Shown piece by piece: positions 11,716 through 21,832 of a stretch of 64,000 nucleotides of DNA (its first letter is position 1; every line of letters begins with the position of its first letter). This stretch comes from Perognathus longimembris pacificus (Eukaryota; Chordata; Mammalia; Rodentia; Heteromyidae). A program made the position numbers and the translations under genes. The notes beneath the pieces are model-generated. The model searched no databases. It saw only the letters and a list, made by a program, of their open reading frames with translations, and was not told the origin of the DNA. The stretch spans positions 76,360,267 through 76,424,266 of the forward strand of contig NC_063161.1 of assembly GCF_023159225.1 (NCBI RefSeq), written 5' to 3'.

Positions 11716-11922
11716 CTTTTTTTTTTTTTTTGCCAGTCCTGGGCCTTGGACTCAGGGCCTGAGCACTGTCCCTGGCTTCCTTTTGCTCAAGGCTAGCACT
11801 CTGCCACTTGAGCCACAGCGCCACTTCTGGCCATTTTCTGTATATGTGGTGCTGGGGAATTGAACCCAGGGCCTCATGTATACGAGGCAAGCTCTCTTGC
11901 CACTAGGCCATATCCCCAGCCC
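11716..11922 (-). repeat. IDL-Geo SINE, reversed, 15-bp target duplication
   Basis: Full-length reversed copy flanked by identical ctacatactcttctt at 11701-11715 and 11923-11937, so insertion boundaries are certain and the event is fairly recent. Confidence 0.95.
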
Positions 11923-11937
11923 CTACATACTCTTCTT

Positions 11938-12085
11938 GCTTGGCTTTTTCACTCAAAGATGGCTCTCTATCCCTTGAGCCACACCTCCCCTTCCAGCTTT
12001 TTTAGTGGTTCACTGGAGATAACAGTCTCATAGACTTTTCCTGCCTGGGCTGGCTTCAAATGTGAATCACTGGGGCCTGGCTTGC
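11938..12085 (-). repeat. Geo/B1-like SINE fragment, reversed
   Basis: 'cccttgagccacacctcc', 'cactggagataacagtctca', 'cctgggctggcttcaaa'. It is the host into which the neighbouring IDL-Geo element inserted. Confidence 0.7.
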
Positions 12086-12869
12086 TTTATAATTCTTAGT
12101 CATGATTTGGGACCTTTTCCCTCTGACCCCTTGCAAATTGAGGGTCTGGACTGATCCCAAGTTCAGCACTGTTCTGAGCCCACAGCTGCCTCTGTTGATT
12201 CCAGAGCTCCAGGCCTGGCAGGCAGAGTCTTCAGGATCTGACATGGTCACCCCCTCTTGGACCATTGCCGTGGCTTTCCTTCTCCCTCTCTGTCTCCTCC
12301 TAAGTGTCCTGATCATCTCAGACATGCTTTCCTGAGTCTCTTCCCTTCCAAATCCCACCAGTTTCCCATGGCCTCTTACACACCACAGTGAACACACCAG
12401 CCACAACAGCCTGGCTTCTCTCTGAGCTCAGGGGACAGAGTTGGTGGCCTCCTGCCTGAGAGAGACTGCATGGGGCAGGGAGCCCAGATCAGTGGGAGGC
12501 CCAAGTTCCAGGTCCCGCATTTCTGACCACAAGTGGCCTCAGTGCTTCTGGCTGGTGAGGAAGGTGGGGTCTGAGTCCTCTCTTTCTCTAGTGACATTCA
12601 GATGAGCAGGTCTGTGGGTCCCACACAGCCTGAAAACCCTCAGAAGAGAAAAGCAAGGGCTGGCTGTGTGCCCATCCCACCATCCATCCACTCACAAAAT
12701 GCTCATCAAAACTTACTCTGGGCTACAACAGCACAACACTGCACTAAAAGTCACTGCAGAGAACATAGGAGCCTGTCCTTCCTCTGGAAACCCCTTTTCC
12801 AACATGTAACCTTACATCTCACCATCTGCTACTACAAGAGGCCTCTGATAGGCCAATCCACTTTGACAT

Positions 12870-13009
12870 TCCAAAGTAAGCCAGTTGATTGGTTAAGGAA
12901 CAGCCGTGTGATTCTTTCAGAGCCAATCAAAGCCTCCAAAATAAGCTCCCTCCAAAATAAGCTACATGATTGGTTTAATAAATCCATGTGACTTCCAGTA
13001 GAGCCAATC
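12870..13009. repeat. Diverged tandem duplication carrying CCAAT/ATTGG boxes
   Basis: Two 59-bp blocks (12870-12928 and 12951-13009) begin tccaaa.taagc, contain tgattggtt near the start and end gagccaatc. The period is 81 bp. A third ccaatc sits just upstream (12853). A short 16-bp repeat (ccaaaataagctccct) marks the junction. Confidence 0.65.
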
Positions 13010-13021
13010 TAGACCCAAAGG

Positions 13022-13082
13022 GTAGGGGCTGTGATATGGCTCAGTGGTGGAGTGCTTGCTTAGCAGGCTTGAGGCTGAGTTT
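13022..13082 (+). repeat. ID-like SINE fragment
   Basis: 'ggggctgtgatatggctcagtgg' resembles the tRNA-Ala-type ID head. Confidence 0.5.
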
Positions 13083-13084
13083 CC

Positions 13085-13545
13085 ATCCACTGAACCAAGA
13101 TGTTTGAAAGCCTGAGTGACCAAATCAAGGGTAGGTCATGTTTGAATCTGAAGGCTTGGTCTCCAGCAGGTGGCACTATGAGAGGTGACTAGAACATGTG
13201 GATGCTGACCACATTCATGGATTAATCCACTGATGAGTTCATAGCTGAATGAACAGCTAGGAGGTAGGGCCTGATTGGAGGAAGTAGGTCACAGGGAGTG
13301 GGCTCTTGAGGCCTAGGTAGATCTTGTCAGTAGGCACTTCTTGTGTCTCTCTCTTTGCTTCCTGGCAGCCATGAGGTGCACAGTTCTGTTCTACCATACC
13401 CTGCCGCCATGATAAGATGTTCTGTTTCAGCTCAAGCCTAAAGCAATGGAGCCAGCCTACCATAGACTGAGGCTGTAAGTCAAACAAATCCTTCCTCTTT
13501 GAGTTGTTTTTCTCAGATACTTTATCACAGCAAGCAACACAGGCC
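13085..13545 (+). mobile_element. Old MaLR-type LTR remnant
   Basis: Carries the MaLR layout: 'ggtctccagcaggtggcact', 'cctgattggaggaagtagg', 'ttgcttcctggcagccatga', and an end reading 'ctttgagttgtttttctcag' then 'ttatcacagcaa'. No TSD is discernible. LTR only, no viral coding sequence. Confidence 0.6.
13163..13177 (+). promoter_or_regulatory. CTCF-type core motif CCAGCAGGTGGCACT
   Basis: It fits the CTCF core consensus CCASYAGRKGGCRSY at all 15 positions and lies inside the MaLR-like LTR. Binding is not shown. Confidence 0.45.
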
Positions 13546-13667
13546 AGAGTGAGACTGGGTCTCAGAAATGTCTGGAACCAAGGACAAGAGCACCCACAAG
13601 TGGCTGTTCAGATAAGAACAAGTGGTTCACAACCACTTCATCTCCCAGACTTTCTCTCTCTTAGGAT

Positions 13668-13669
13668 GA

Positions 13670-13742
<73 letters not shown>
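13668..13742 (+). repeat. Compound (CT)n(CA)n microsatellite
   Basis: About 15 CT units run directly into about 22 CA units. Confidence 0.95.
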
Positions 13743-13743
<1 letters not shown>

Positions 13744-14379
13744 CACATACACATTTCCAACATATGAAATCCCAAGGAAGAATTCTGATTGGTCCAGCTC
13801 AGGTCACATGGGCCATGCAATGAGGCAGGCAGGGTAGAGGATGACAAATCAGGGTAGGGAAGGGGGCTCTTCCCAAGAAGATGTACTTGCCTAGGGTGGG
13901 GTGGGAATACTGACTTTCACATCCACTAATAGCTGCATTGCAGGCATCTAGAATATTCTTCAGAGGGGGTAGAGAGCCTGCAGATAAGGGGAAAACGATC
14001 CAAAGATTGAAGGGGAAACAGTTGAGTCTATTCTGGTCTCTTTGATCCTTATCAGTATTGTCAACTCCATGACAACGGGAGATGAGCTCTTTGAAGCCAA
14101 GCATGATTTTTTGAAACAACAAAGTTTCTATTTTTATCTCAAATGCTTGCTTTCTTTGGGCTGTGGACTGCGCCTGGGAGGGGTCTCCACAAGGGTGATA
14201 ATGCCCAGCAGGGTGTCACAGCTTCAGATACCGTGGGCTCCCACTGTGGGTGTTGGCCAGGCCGCCACCAAATCCTTCTATGGAAAGTTGCTGGTTCAGC
14301 TCTCACCATCTTTGTTTGCTCCTCCTCTCCTGTCTCCTTTGTTTCTTGAAGGACATGTACAAGCAAATTGGAGCTTTGG

Positions 14380-14580
14380 GAAACAGGGAGTGGCAACACA
14401 TGTTTATGATCCCAGCTACATGGGAAGCTAGATTAGGAGAATCATGGTAGGAGGCCAGCTTGGGTAAAATGAGAAACTCTAGCTGAAAGAAAAACTAAAG
14501 GCAAAAGCATTAGAAGTACAAATCAAGTGGACGAGCACTTGCTAGGTAAGTGCTGAGTTCAAATCCTAGTATTACTGTAG
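14380..14580 (+). repeat. Degraded SINE
   Basis: 'tgatcccagctacatgggaa', 'aggaggccagcttgggtaa', then 'gctgagttcaaatcctagta' near an A-rich end. Confidence 0.55.
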
Positions 14581-14696
14581 AAAATTAAGTAGAAGAAACC
14601 AAAACTACAAACAGGATATGAAGTGGGCTCTGTGGGGCTGGGATCTGTGGTACTAGCTTTTCTCTCTTCTTCCTTTCTTCCTTCTTTCCTCCTTCT

Positions 14697-14830
14697 TTCC
14701 TCCTCCTCCTCCTCCTCCTCCTCCTCCTCCTCCTCCTCCTCCTCCTCCTCCTCCCTCCTCCTCCTCCTCCTCCTCCTCCTCCTCCTCCTCCTCCTCCTCC
14801 TCCTCCTCCTCCTCCTCCTCCTCCTCCTCT
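14697..14830 (+). repeat. (CCT)n / (AGG)n tract, about 130 bp
   Basis: Over 40 near-perfect CCT triplets with one interruption near 14751, preceded by a CTT/CCTT-rich lead. It is a pure pyrimidine/purine strand pair. The 'poly-Gly' or 'poly-Arg' frame across it is not a gene. Confidence 0.97.
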
Positions 14831-14842
14831 TCCTTCTTTTAC

Positions 14843-15058
14843 CAATCTTGGGGCTTGAACTCAGGCCTTTGGAACTGTCCCTGAGCTCTTGTGCTCAAGG
14901 CTAGCATTCTACCACTTGAGCCATAGCTCCACTTCTGGCTTTTTGTGGTTAATTGGAGATAAGATATTCACAGACTTTCCTGCCTAGGCTGGCTTTGAAC
15001 TGCAGTCCTCAGCTCTCAGCCTCCTGAGTAGCTAGGATTACAGTGTGAGCCACTGCTG
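14843..15058 (-). repeat. B1-like/Geo SINE, reversed
   Basis: 'cttggggcttgaactcagg' to 'cctcctgagtagctaggatt'. The CCT tract grew at its 5' (oligo-T) side. Confidence 0.85.
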
Positions 15059-15572
15059 TTTGTATACTAGGGTGACACAGACAGGTTCCAGCTGTCGGTG
15101 TCCCAGGGCAAGTCCACTAGCCCTTCTGTGGACTGGTTGGCTTGCAAAAACCATTAATTGAACTATCAAGAAAGAATTGACCCATGTGAAGTGAGGTAAG
15201 CCAAGCTTGGAGAGACAAATGGTGCATGTTTTCTCTCCTATGCAGAGGCAAGATCTAATGTACATGGAGCTTGCTTATTTATACAGGACTCTAGACATTC
15301 ATGCATAGTGAGACCAAAGGAGGATACTCTGAGGAGGAGAACACAAAGGTGCAATGCCTATGTGCCTTTGATCCTATGAAATAATAGTTATTCAAATGAA
15401 CTCCAGGAAATGGAAGCAAGAGGTTTTTCCTTTGTTGCTGTTTTTCTTTTTTGTCTTGTTTGTTTGCTTATCTGTCTTTGGGAGGGCAAGGGGGCACAGA
15501 AATGGAGGGACAAAGGGCAAACCAATGCAGTAGTGGTACTCACTAGACAAAATGTTGAAAATGAACTATACA

Positions 15573-15772
15573 GGGCTGGGAATGTGGCTTAGTGGTAGAG
15601 TACTTGCCTAGCATGCATGAAGCCCTGAGTTTGATTGCTCAGTACCACATAAACAGAAAAAGCCAGAAGTGGTGCCATGGCTCAAGTGGTAGAGTACTTG
15701 CCTTGAGCAAAAGAAGCTCAGGGACAGTGCCCAGGCCCTGAGTTCAAGCCCCAGGATTGGCAAAGAAAAAGG
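15573..15772 (+). repeat. IDL-Geo SINE, diverged
   Basis: 'gggctgggaatgtggcttag' head and Geo tail ending 'ccaggattggc'. Confidence 0.85.
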
Positions 15773-15792
15773 AGGGGAAAAAAAGAATTATA

Positions 15793-16015
15793 TGTCAGGT
15801 GCCAGTAACTCACACTTGTAATCCTAACTACTTAGGAGGCTGAGATCTGAGGAATATGGTTCAAAGCCAGCCCAGGCAGCAATGTTTGTGAGTCTCTTAT
15901 CTCCAGTTAACCACAAAAAGCCAGAAGTGGTGCTCTGGTTTAAAGTGGTAGAGCACTGGCCTTAAGCACAAAAGCTTAAGCCTTAAATTCAAGCTCCATG
16001 ACCTAAAACAAAACA
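15793..16015 (+). repeat. B1-like/Geo SINE
   Basis: 'aggtgccagtaactcacac' head, 'cttatctccagttaaccac', Geo tail. Confidence 0.8.
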
Positions 16016-16427
16016 AAGCAAAACTCAGTGACTACAGGTTCCCCCAAAAGAGGACTGGAGAGTCCAACAGGAAGTCTCAGTGATTATTGGGTAGCCTCAC
16101 CTCTTTTTAGCTGGCCCCTGTCTTCTCCAGGATTTATTTTAAGTGTTGGGAGCATTTGGGCTGCTATGCTGAAACTTTGTTCATAGCTCTTTTTGCAGCC
16201 AGCTCCCCCAGCTTATGCAAATATGAAACCCCCACACCGACTGGCAGCCACAGAGACAGTGAGTTCTGCAGTCAGGATCTGGGGTTTGTAACCATCTGGA
16301 GAAATAAGCCAGGAGGTTGAGGCTGGGTGGGGACACACAGACTCCCTTTCGCCCTTTCTCAGCAAAGATGCCACGTTTGGTGGGAGGCACAGGGTACTTT
16401 TTTGCTTGCTTATTATTTTTACTTATT

Positions 16428-16620
16428 TTTTGTTGATTGTGGGACTTGAACTCAGGACCTGGGTACTGTCCCTGCTCAAGGCTAGTAGTGCTCTACCACT
16501 TTGAGCCACAGCTCCACTTCTGGTTTTCTGGAGGTTCATTGGAGATAAGAGTCTTATAGACTTTCCTGCCTGGGCTGGCTTCAAACCACGATCCTCAGAT
16601 CTCAGTCTCCTGAGTACTGT
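16428..16620 (-). repeat. B1-like/Geo SINE, reversed
   Basis: 'gggacttgaactcaggacct' through 'gatctcagtctcctgagta'. Confidence 0.8.
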
Positions 16621-16747
16621 GTGCTAAAATTTTGAAGGTGTTGAAGGTGTTTGAAGGGTTGGGGAAGATGAAAACTTCTTAGCATTGAGGGTAGAGTCTT
16701 GAGACTTGTCCCTTTCTGTGTGTGCATCATTGAAAGATGGAATCAGA

Positions 16748-16945
16748 GATGGGTGTGGTGGCTTTCCATATAATCCTAGCTACTCAGCCTGAGATTTGGG
16801 AGGATCATGGCTAGAGGCCAGACTGGGAAAAAATTCAGTAGACTCCATCTCAATCCATAAAAAACAGGGCACTCATGTATTCCTGCCATCTCAGTCACAG
16901 GGAAGCCTAAATAAGAGGATTATAGTGTAGGCTGACACAGGCAAA
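16748..16945 (+). repeat. Degraded B1-like SINE
   Basis: 'gatgggtgtggtggctttcc', 'cctagctactcagcctgaga' and later 'tgccatctcagtcac' show two eroded heads. Confidence 0.5.
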
Positions 16946-16967
16946 AAACAAACAGCAGGTAGTAGTA

Positions 16968-17200
16968 GCCAGACGTTGGTGGCTCACATCTATAATCCTA
17001 GCTACTCAGGGGCTGAGATCTGAGGATCTTGGTTTGAAGCCATCCTAGGCAGGAAAGTCCATGAGACTCTTATCTCCAACTAACCACCACCACCACCAAC
17101 AACAAAAAAGCCAGAAGTGGAGCTATGGCTCAAGTGGTAGAGTGCTAGCCTTGAGCAAAAAGGTTCAAGCCCCAGGATGGACACACACACACAAAGGACT
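16968..17200 (+). repeat. B1-like/Geo SINE
   Basis: 'agacgttggtggctcacat' head, linker 'cttatctccaactaaccacc' expanded into (CAC)n, Geo tail, short (CA)n. Confidence 0.8.
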
Positions 17201-17846
17201 GGGGGGGAGTGGCTCAAGCAATAGAGGAGAGAGCCAAGGGGTGGAGGACCCCCTGGGCCCAGGCAGGCCTGGGTGGGCGGTGGCCAGCTCTGCCTCCCTG
17301 CTGGGAAGCCCCCACACTCCTGTGGGCCCCCTCCGCCCTCAGCATGCATCCCTGGGCTCCCCCATGGCCCGCCTCTGCAGACAGCTTCTCTTGTCTTTGA
17401 AGTTCAAGGCCAGGTCTGGGCCTCAGGGACTATGGCCTGCCATCCTGTGTGTGACAAGCTTGTGGCCTCCTCCAGTGGCTCCCTGGAGAGCCCTGCAAGG
17501 TGGTGCTTAGATGAAGGATAAATTAAACAAGACAGCACACATCGATCCTGCCCGTGGCCTTACCGAGTGCAATTGTTGGATTTTTGTCTCTAGTCTCAGG
17601 GGTGAGCAATGTCCTCTGTCTCAGGAGCTGCCGCGATTATGAGGGGTCACTGCCTCAGCCCCACCACACCCGAGACCAGCTGCATTACCCTCGGGTCAGA
17701 GCACATTTTTTTTTTTTCTTTTTTGAGGGGGAAATCCTGCTCTAACTGTCTAACTGGGCTCCAGTCATCCTTCCTCAAGCACAGCCAAAGTCCTGGAGGT
17801 GGGGCCTTTAGCTTCACTGAGATATGATTCATGTACTGTGCATTGT
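17201..17846. other. Intergenic GC-rich unique sequence
   Basis: Mixed-sequence DNA with open frames in several phases and no recognisable product. No repeat identified. Confidence 0.35.
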
Positions 17847-17849
17847 TGG

Positions 17850-18059
17850 TTTGGATGTAAAAAAATGTCTCCTGAAGGCTTAAGCATTAAAGCTTGCTCT
17901 CCAAGGTGACATTTGCGGGTGGGGCTTCAGAGGAGTGGCCGTATTCCCCAGGCTCTGATGAAATCAATGCAGTCAATGCATTATTCCAGGATGGGTTCAC
18001 CATCTGCGGCTCTATTGGTGGGTGGTGGGATTAGTAGATGGTGCCTGGTTGGAGGAAGC

Positions 18060-18106
<47 letters not shown>

Positions 18107-18345
18107 CAGAGGCTATCTTGTCCCAGGTCCCTATCTCTCTCCCTAAGTCTCTCTGTGTATCTGAGTCTCTGTCTCAGTTTTTCTCAGTCTCTGTCTCTCT
18201 CCCTCTAAGCAGCCTCCTCTGCCATACGCTCTTGCTGCCATGCTGTTGTGCCCACAGCAAGGGAGCCAGCTGTCCTTGGACTGAGGCCCATTCCCTCCTT
18301 TTTAAGTTTCCTCAGGTGTTTTGTTAGAGTGACAGAAACCCTGAT
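17850..18345 (+). mobile_element. Old MaLR-type LTR remnant with (TG)n
   Basis: 'aaaatgtctcctgaaggctt', 'gggtggtgggattagtagat', 'ggttggaggaagcagg', and an end 'cctcaggtgttttgttagag' match the MaLR pattern seen at 13085 and 31130. A (TG)n tract (18062-18104) has expanded inside it. Confidence 0.55.
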
Positions 18346-18374
18346 TGTGAATGGAATGTGGTTACCATTCCTTT

Positions 18375-18544
18375 TTGTTTTGTTTGCCAGTCCTGAAGCT
18401 TGAACTCAGGGCCTGAGCGCTCACTGTCCCTGGCTTCTTTTTGCTTAAGGCTAGCACTCTGCCACTTGAGCCACAGCGCCACTTCTGGCTTTTATATATG
18501 TGGTGCTGAGGAATAGAACCTAGGGCTTCGTTATTCCCAGCCCC
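18375..18544 (-). repeat. IDL-Geo SINE, reversed, with target duplication
   Basis: Flanked by accattccttt at 18364-18374 and 18545-18555. The head end is slightly shortened. Confidence 0.85.
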
Positions 18545-18639
18545 ACCATTCCTTTATTTAGTACCTGGAAGACACTTTATAGTCACCTGTCCACTGAGGG
18601 TTTGCACTTGATAGGAAAACAAAGGCTCATTTCCCTGCA

Positions 18640-18910
18640 AATGATTTCATTCCATTCTCCTTTATGGCTGAGTAATACTCCATTGTGTTTATTTACCTCA
18701 TTTCCCTTATCAGTTTGTGGGCCCTGAGGCAGATTCCATATTTTGGCTGCAGTATACTTGGTGTAAGGTGTCTTTGCTGTTTTCTGACTTACCAATCCTT
18801 GGGCTAGCTGGCCAGGAGTGGTATAACAGGTTCATAGGGTATTTTTATGATGAACTGCCATACTGATTTCCATAGTGGCTGCACTAATTTACATTGGCTT
18901 GGGGCCATTT
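18640..18910 (-). mobile_element. L1 3'-end fragment
   Basis: Antisense of the well-known L1 tail: 'atggctgagtaatactccat', 'gcagattccatattttggct', 'actgatttccatagtggctg'. No intact ORF. Confidence 0.75.
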
Positions 18911-19764
18911 TAAACATCAACATTGCTACCATCAAGCAGCCAGACCTGAAAAACCAGACACTCAATGGGCCACAAGAAAGATTCTAGTTAACAACCATGA
19001 GATCTGACACCAGAAGGCAGAGTGTGGCCCTGGGTGACTTCAGAGGGGGCCATGACCATCAGGTGACTCCATTTCTCCAGTGTTTTTGCACATGTGTGTG
19101 TAGATCGCTGCGCACAAACAGGGGGCTGATTTGGAGGTTGCCGTACTCTCTGGGGAGAACATGAATGCACAAGTACAGGATCTCTACATGGCGAGGAATG
19201 CCTTTATTCTTTCTGGGATGTGGTGCCGGGGCATCTGCACTGCAGATGCCTGGGCCAGGGGGCTTCTATGCCTAGAGCCATGGCCCCTCTGTGCACACCG
19301 AGTTCGCAGGAGCCCCATGTCACGCTCCCCCATGCACAGCACCGCCTCCCCCCCCCCCCCCCCCCCAAGGAGTGCCGCTCCTCATCCTTCCTAGCCCTGC
19401 CAGCTTGGTTCACTTGAAGCCAATAAAGTGGCTTTGCTGGCCTCGGTGATATTTAGCATTCAGTGGCAGCTAGCATCCATATCTGTGGGCGTGGATTGGT
19501 GGAGCCCATATATAACGGGACTGGTGAGAAGCAGGGAGAGAGAAAAAAGAGGGAGGAAGGGGGACAGGGATGGTGGCCCAGATCTGTTGCAGATACCCAT
19601 TTGTCAACAATGACAAAGCCTTACTGGCTCAGCAGCCTGACCTCAGCAGGAGGCCACAGGCTTTGTGACATGGCTGGGCCAGGGAGTGGCTTGACAGTCA
19701 CAGCATTGGTTGGATCTGAATCTCAGGATGTGCTCAGAGGAGCCAGGGAGGGAGACCGGCAGGT
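18911..19764. other. Intergenic; poly-C run and LTR-like signals
   Basis: A 19-base C run (19348-19366) is followed by AATAAA at about 19422 and a TATA-like atatataac at about 19508. Possibly an eroded LTR, but ends and repeats cannot be defined. Confidence 0.3.
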
Positions 19765-19767
19765 TTG

Positions 19768-19975
19768 AACTGGGGCTTGAACTCAGGTCCTGGGCGCTGT
19801 CCCTGAGCTTATTCACTCAAGGTTAGTGCTCTACCACTTGAGCCACAGCTCCACTTCTTGTTGGTGGGGTGTTTAATTGGAGATAAGAGTCTCTTGGATT
19901 TACCTGCCTGGGCTGGTTTCAAAGCATGATGCTCAGCATCTTGAGTAGCTAGGATGACAGGTGTGAGCCACTGTC
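19768..19975 (-). repeat. B1-like/Geo SINE, reversed
   Basis: 'ctggggcttgaactcaggtc' to 'gtgtgagccactg'. Confidence 0.8.
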
Positions 19976-20159
19976 CCTTCTGTCTGGAGACTGGGCAGAG
20001 ATGCAGGAAGTAGACACATTTTGCCATTAACTTGGAACTCCATTATCTTGCCCCAGTTGAGTTTCAAGCCCAGGGTCCGCATGGCTTTCTGGATGATATG
20101 CAGGGATAAGAAGCTGGATTCTACCTTACAGTTGCTGAGATCCTTTCTACTTAAAACTT

Positions 20160-20335
20160 GCAGCTATTCAGGAGGCTGAGATGTTGGAGGATTATGGTTT
20201 GAAGCCAGCCCAGGCAGAAAAGTCCAGAAGACCATCTTCAATTAACCAGCAAGAAGTTGGGCTGGAAGCATGGTTCAAGCGGTAGAGCATTAGCTAAGCA
20301 AGAAAGCTGAATGAGCTTTCCCCTTCCCCTCACCA
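20160..20335 (+). repeat. B1-like/Geo SINE, partial
   Basis: 'agctattcaggaggctgaga' through 'tcttcaattaaccagc' and a decayed tail. Confidence 0.7.
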
Positions 20336-20534
20336 AAACCCCAAAATGTCTGTTCACTGGCCATCAAATCTTTGGGTGTTTCTGTGAGCACTGCACAGGT
20401 GACTAGGAGAAACCTCCAAAGTTTCATCTAAAAAAGGAAATGTAAAAATCAATATATTCATGTGACCCAGGAAAAAATAAAACAGTAGAGACAAGAGACA
20501 TACACAGTGCCTTTAGATTTGAGCTTAAAAAAGA

Positions 20535-20540
20535 TTTAAT
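20535..20540 (-). terminator. Candidate distal polyadenylation signal ATTAAA
   Basis: The + strand tttaat gives ATTAAA on the WIPI2 strand. Downstream on that strand come a T-run and 'cactgtgtatgtctcttgtc', a plausible U/GU element. Assignment to WIPI2 is inference. Confidence 0.3.
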
Positions 20541-21620
20541 TTTTCCAAATTTAGAGAAATTTTCCTATCCAAGTCCAGAATTCGTTGTTGCTTTTTTTTC
20601 CCCTTGTGCTTCACAAATTCCACAGAATAGTCGGACAACACAGGCCAAGGATTAAGATGGGGGAAAGAACAAAAATGCACATCAGAAAAAACTATCCACT
20701 TGGCAAACAGCTGTCAGTCTATGCTTTCATCGAGAATATTCACCAAACAATTCCCCACAAAGTGGGCTGCCACACAGAATGGCTTGAGCCCGGACCCCAC
20801 CTGTCCCCTGGGAGCTGGGGGACTAATAAGTACACTTGGGAAAGTAACCTTTGGGTTATCAGGCCAGACACACTGACACATGGGGATTCGGTCACTCCTG
20901 CATGCAGAAAGCCGGATCCACAAGGGCCAGAGATAAGATGAGCCATCTGTGTCATCAGGAAAATTGCCAGCTTGACAAGGGGAATTCACAAGACACACTG
21001 GTCTTCCCCGACAGACTGTTTCCTGGCTCTTGCTGATTCTTCAAGAATGACATCATCCAGGGGCTTCTTGACAGGAAGTGGAAGGCTGTGAGGAGGCAGG
21101 GCTAGCTGCTCCAGGTGGAGGGGGGATAGGTCAGGCCCCTCCTGATCAGGCAGGACTTAGGACCAGGGCTCTTGCAACTTCCAGCCCTTGGTGAAGGTCC
21201 CGAGTGGCTAGTCAACCTCGTAGTCTTGGCCTGAGACTCAGCAGTCCCCCCAGGACCAGCTCTGGCTATGCACTCACTCCTGGTATTAAGGATAACCCCC
21301 TAATGGCAATGCCACAGTTCCTCCTTTCCTAACAGCTTCACCAAAAGCCGCAGATGGCGTCCGCCAGATGAGCTAGTGTGTTAAGTGTGTGCCACCTGGG
21401 GCTTGTGGACAGCTGTCACTACCACATCACAAGGATCCTGAGATGGTCGAGTGCAGAGCCCAAGCCCCCCAGACCTGCCATGGTGCATGCACCCTGCTAG
21501 TGAGGGGCAGGCTGGGGACCAAATGCAGTTCTGACTCCACATTCAGTCTAACTGGCTCCATCATTTGAGAAAAAAACAAGGTTTGGTCCCAGTCTTCTGG
21601 AATCCATTAAGTAAGAGAGA

Positions 21621-21832
21621 GAGGTGTGTGTATGTGTGTGTGTGTGTGTGTGTGTGTACAGGGGCCTGACGTCAGGGCCTCATACTCTCCCCTTTGGGTT
21701 GTTCATTCAAGGCTAGTGCTCTATGACTTGAGCCATGCCTCTACTTTCACCTAGCTTGGAATTACGATGTTCAGATCTAAGCCTCCTGAGTAGCTGGGAT
21801 TATAGACATGAGCCATCTGTGCCCAGCTGGTG
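21621..21832 (-). repeat. (GT)n plus reversed SINE
   Basis: A (GT)n run (about 21625-21657) abuts a shortened reversed SINE ending 'gtagctgggattatagacat'. It is the only obvious SINE between 20.5 and 23.7 kb. Confidence 0.75.

Noticed and set aside
14585..14845. Poly-Gly/poly-Arg and poly-Ser/poly-Leu open frames
   Set aside because: Translation of the CCT/AGG microsatellite.
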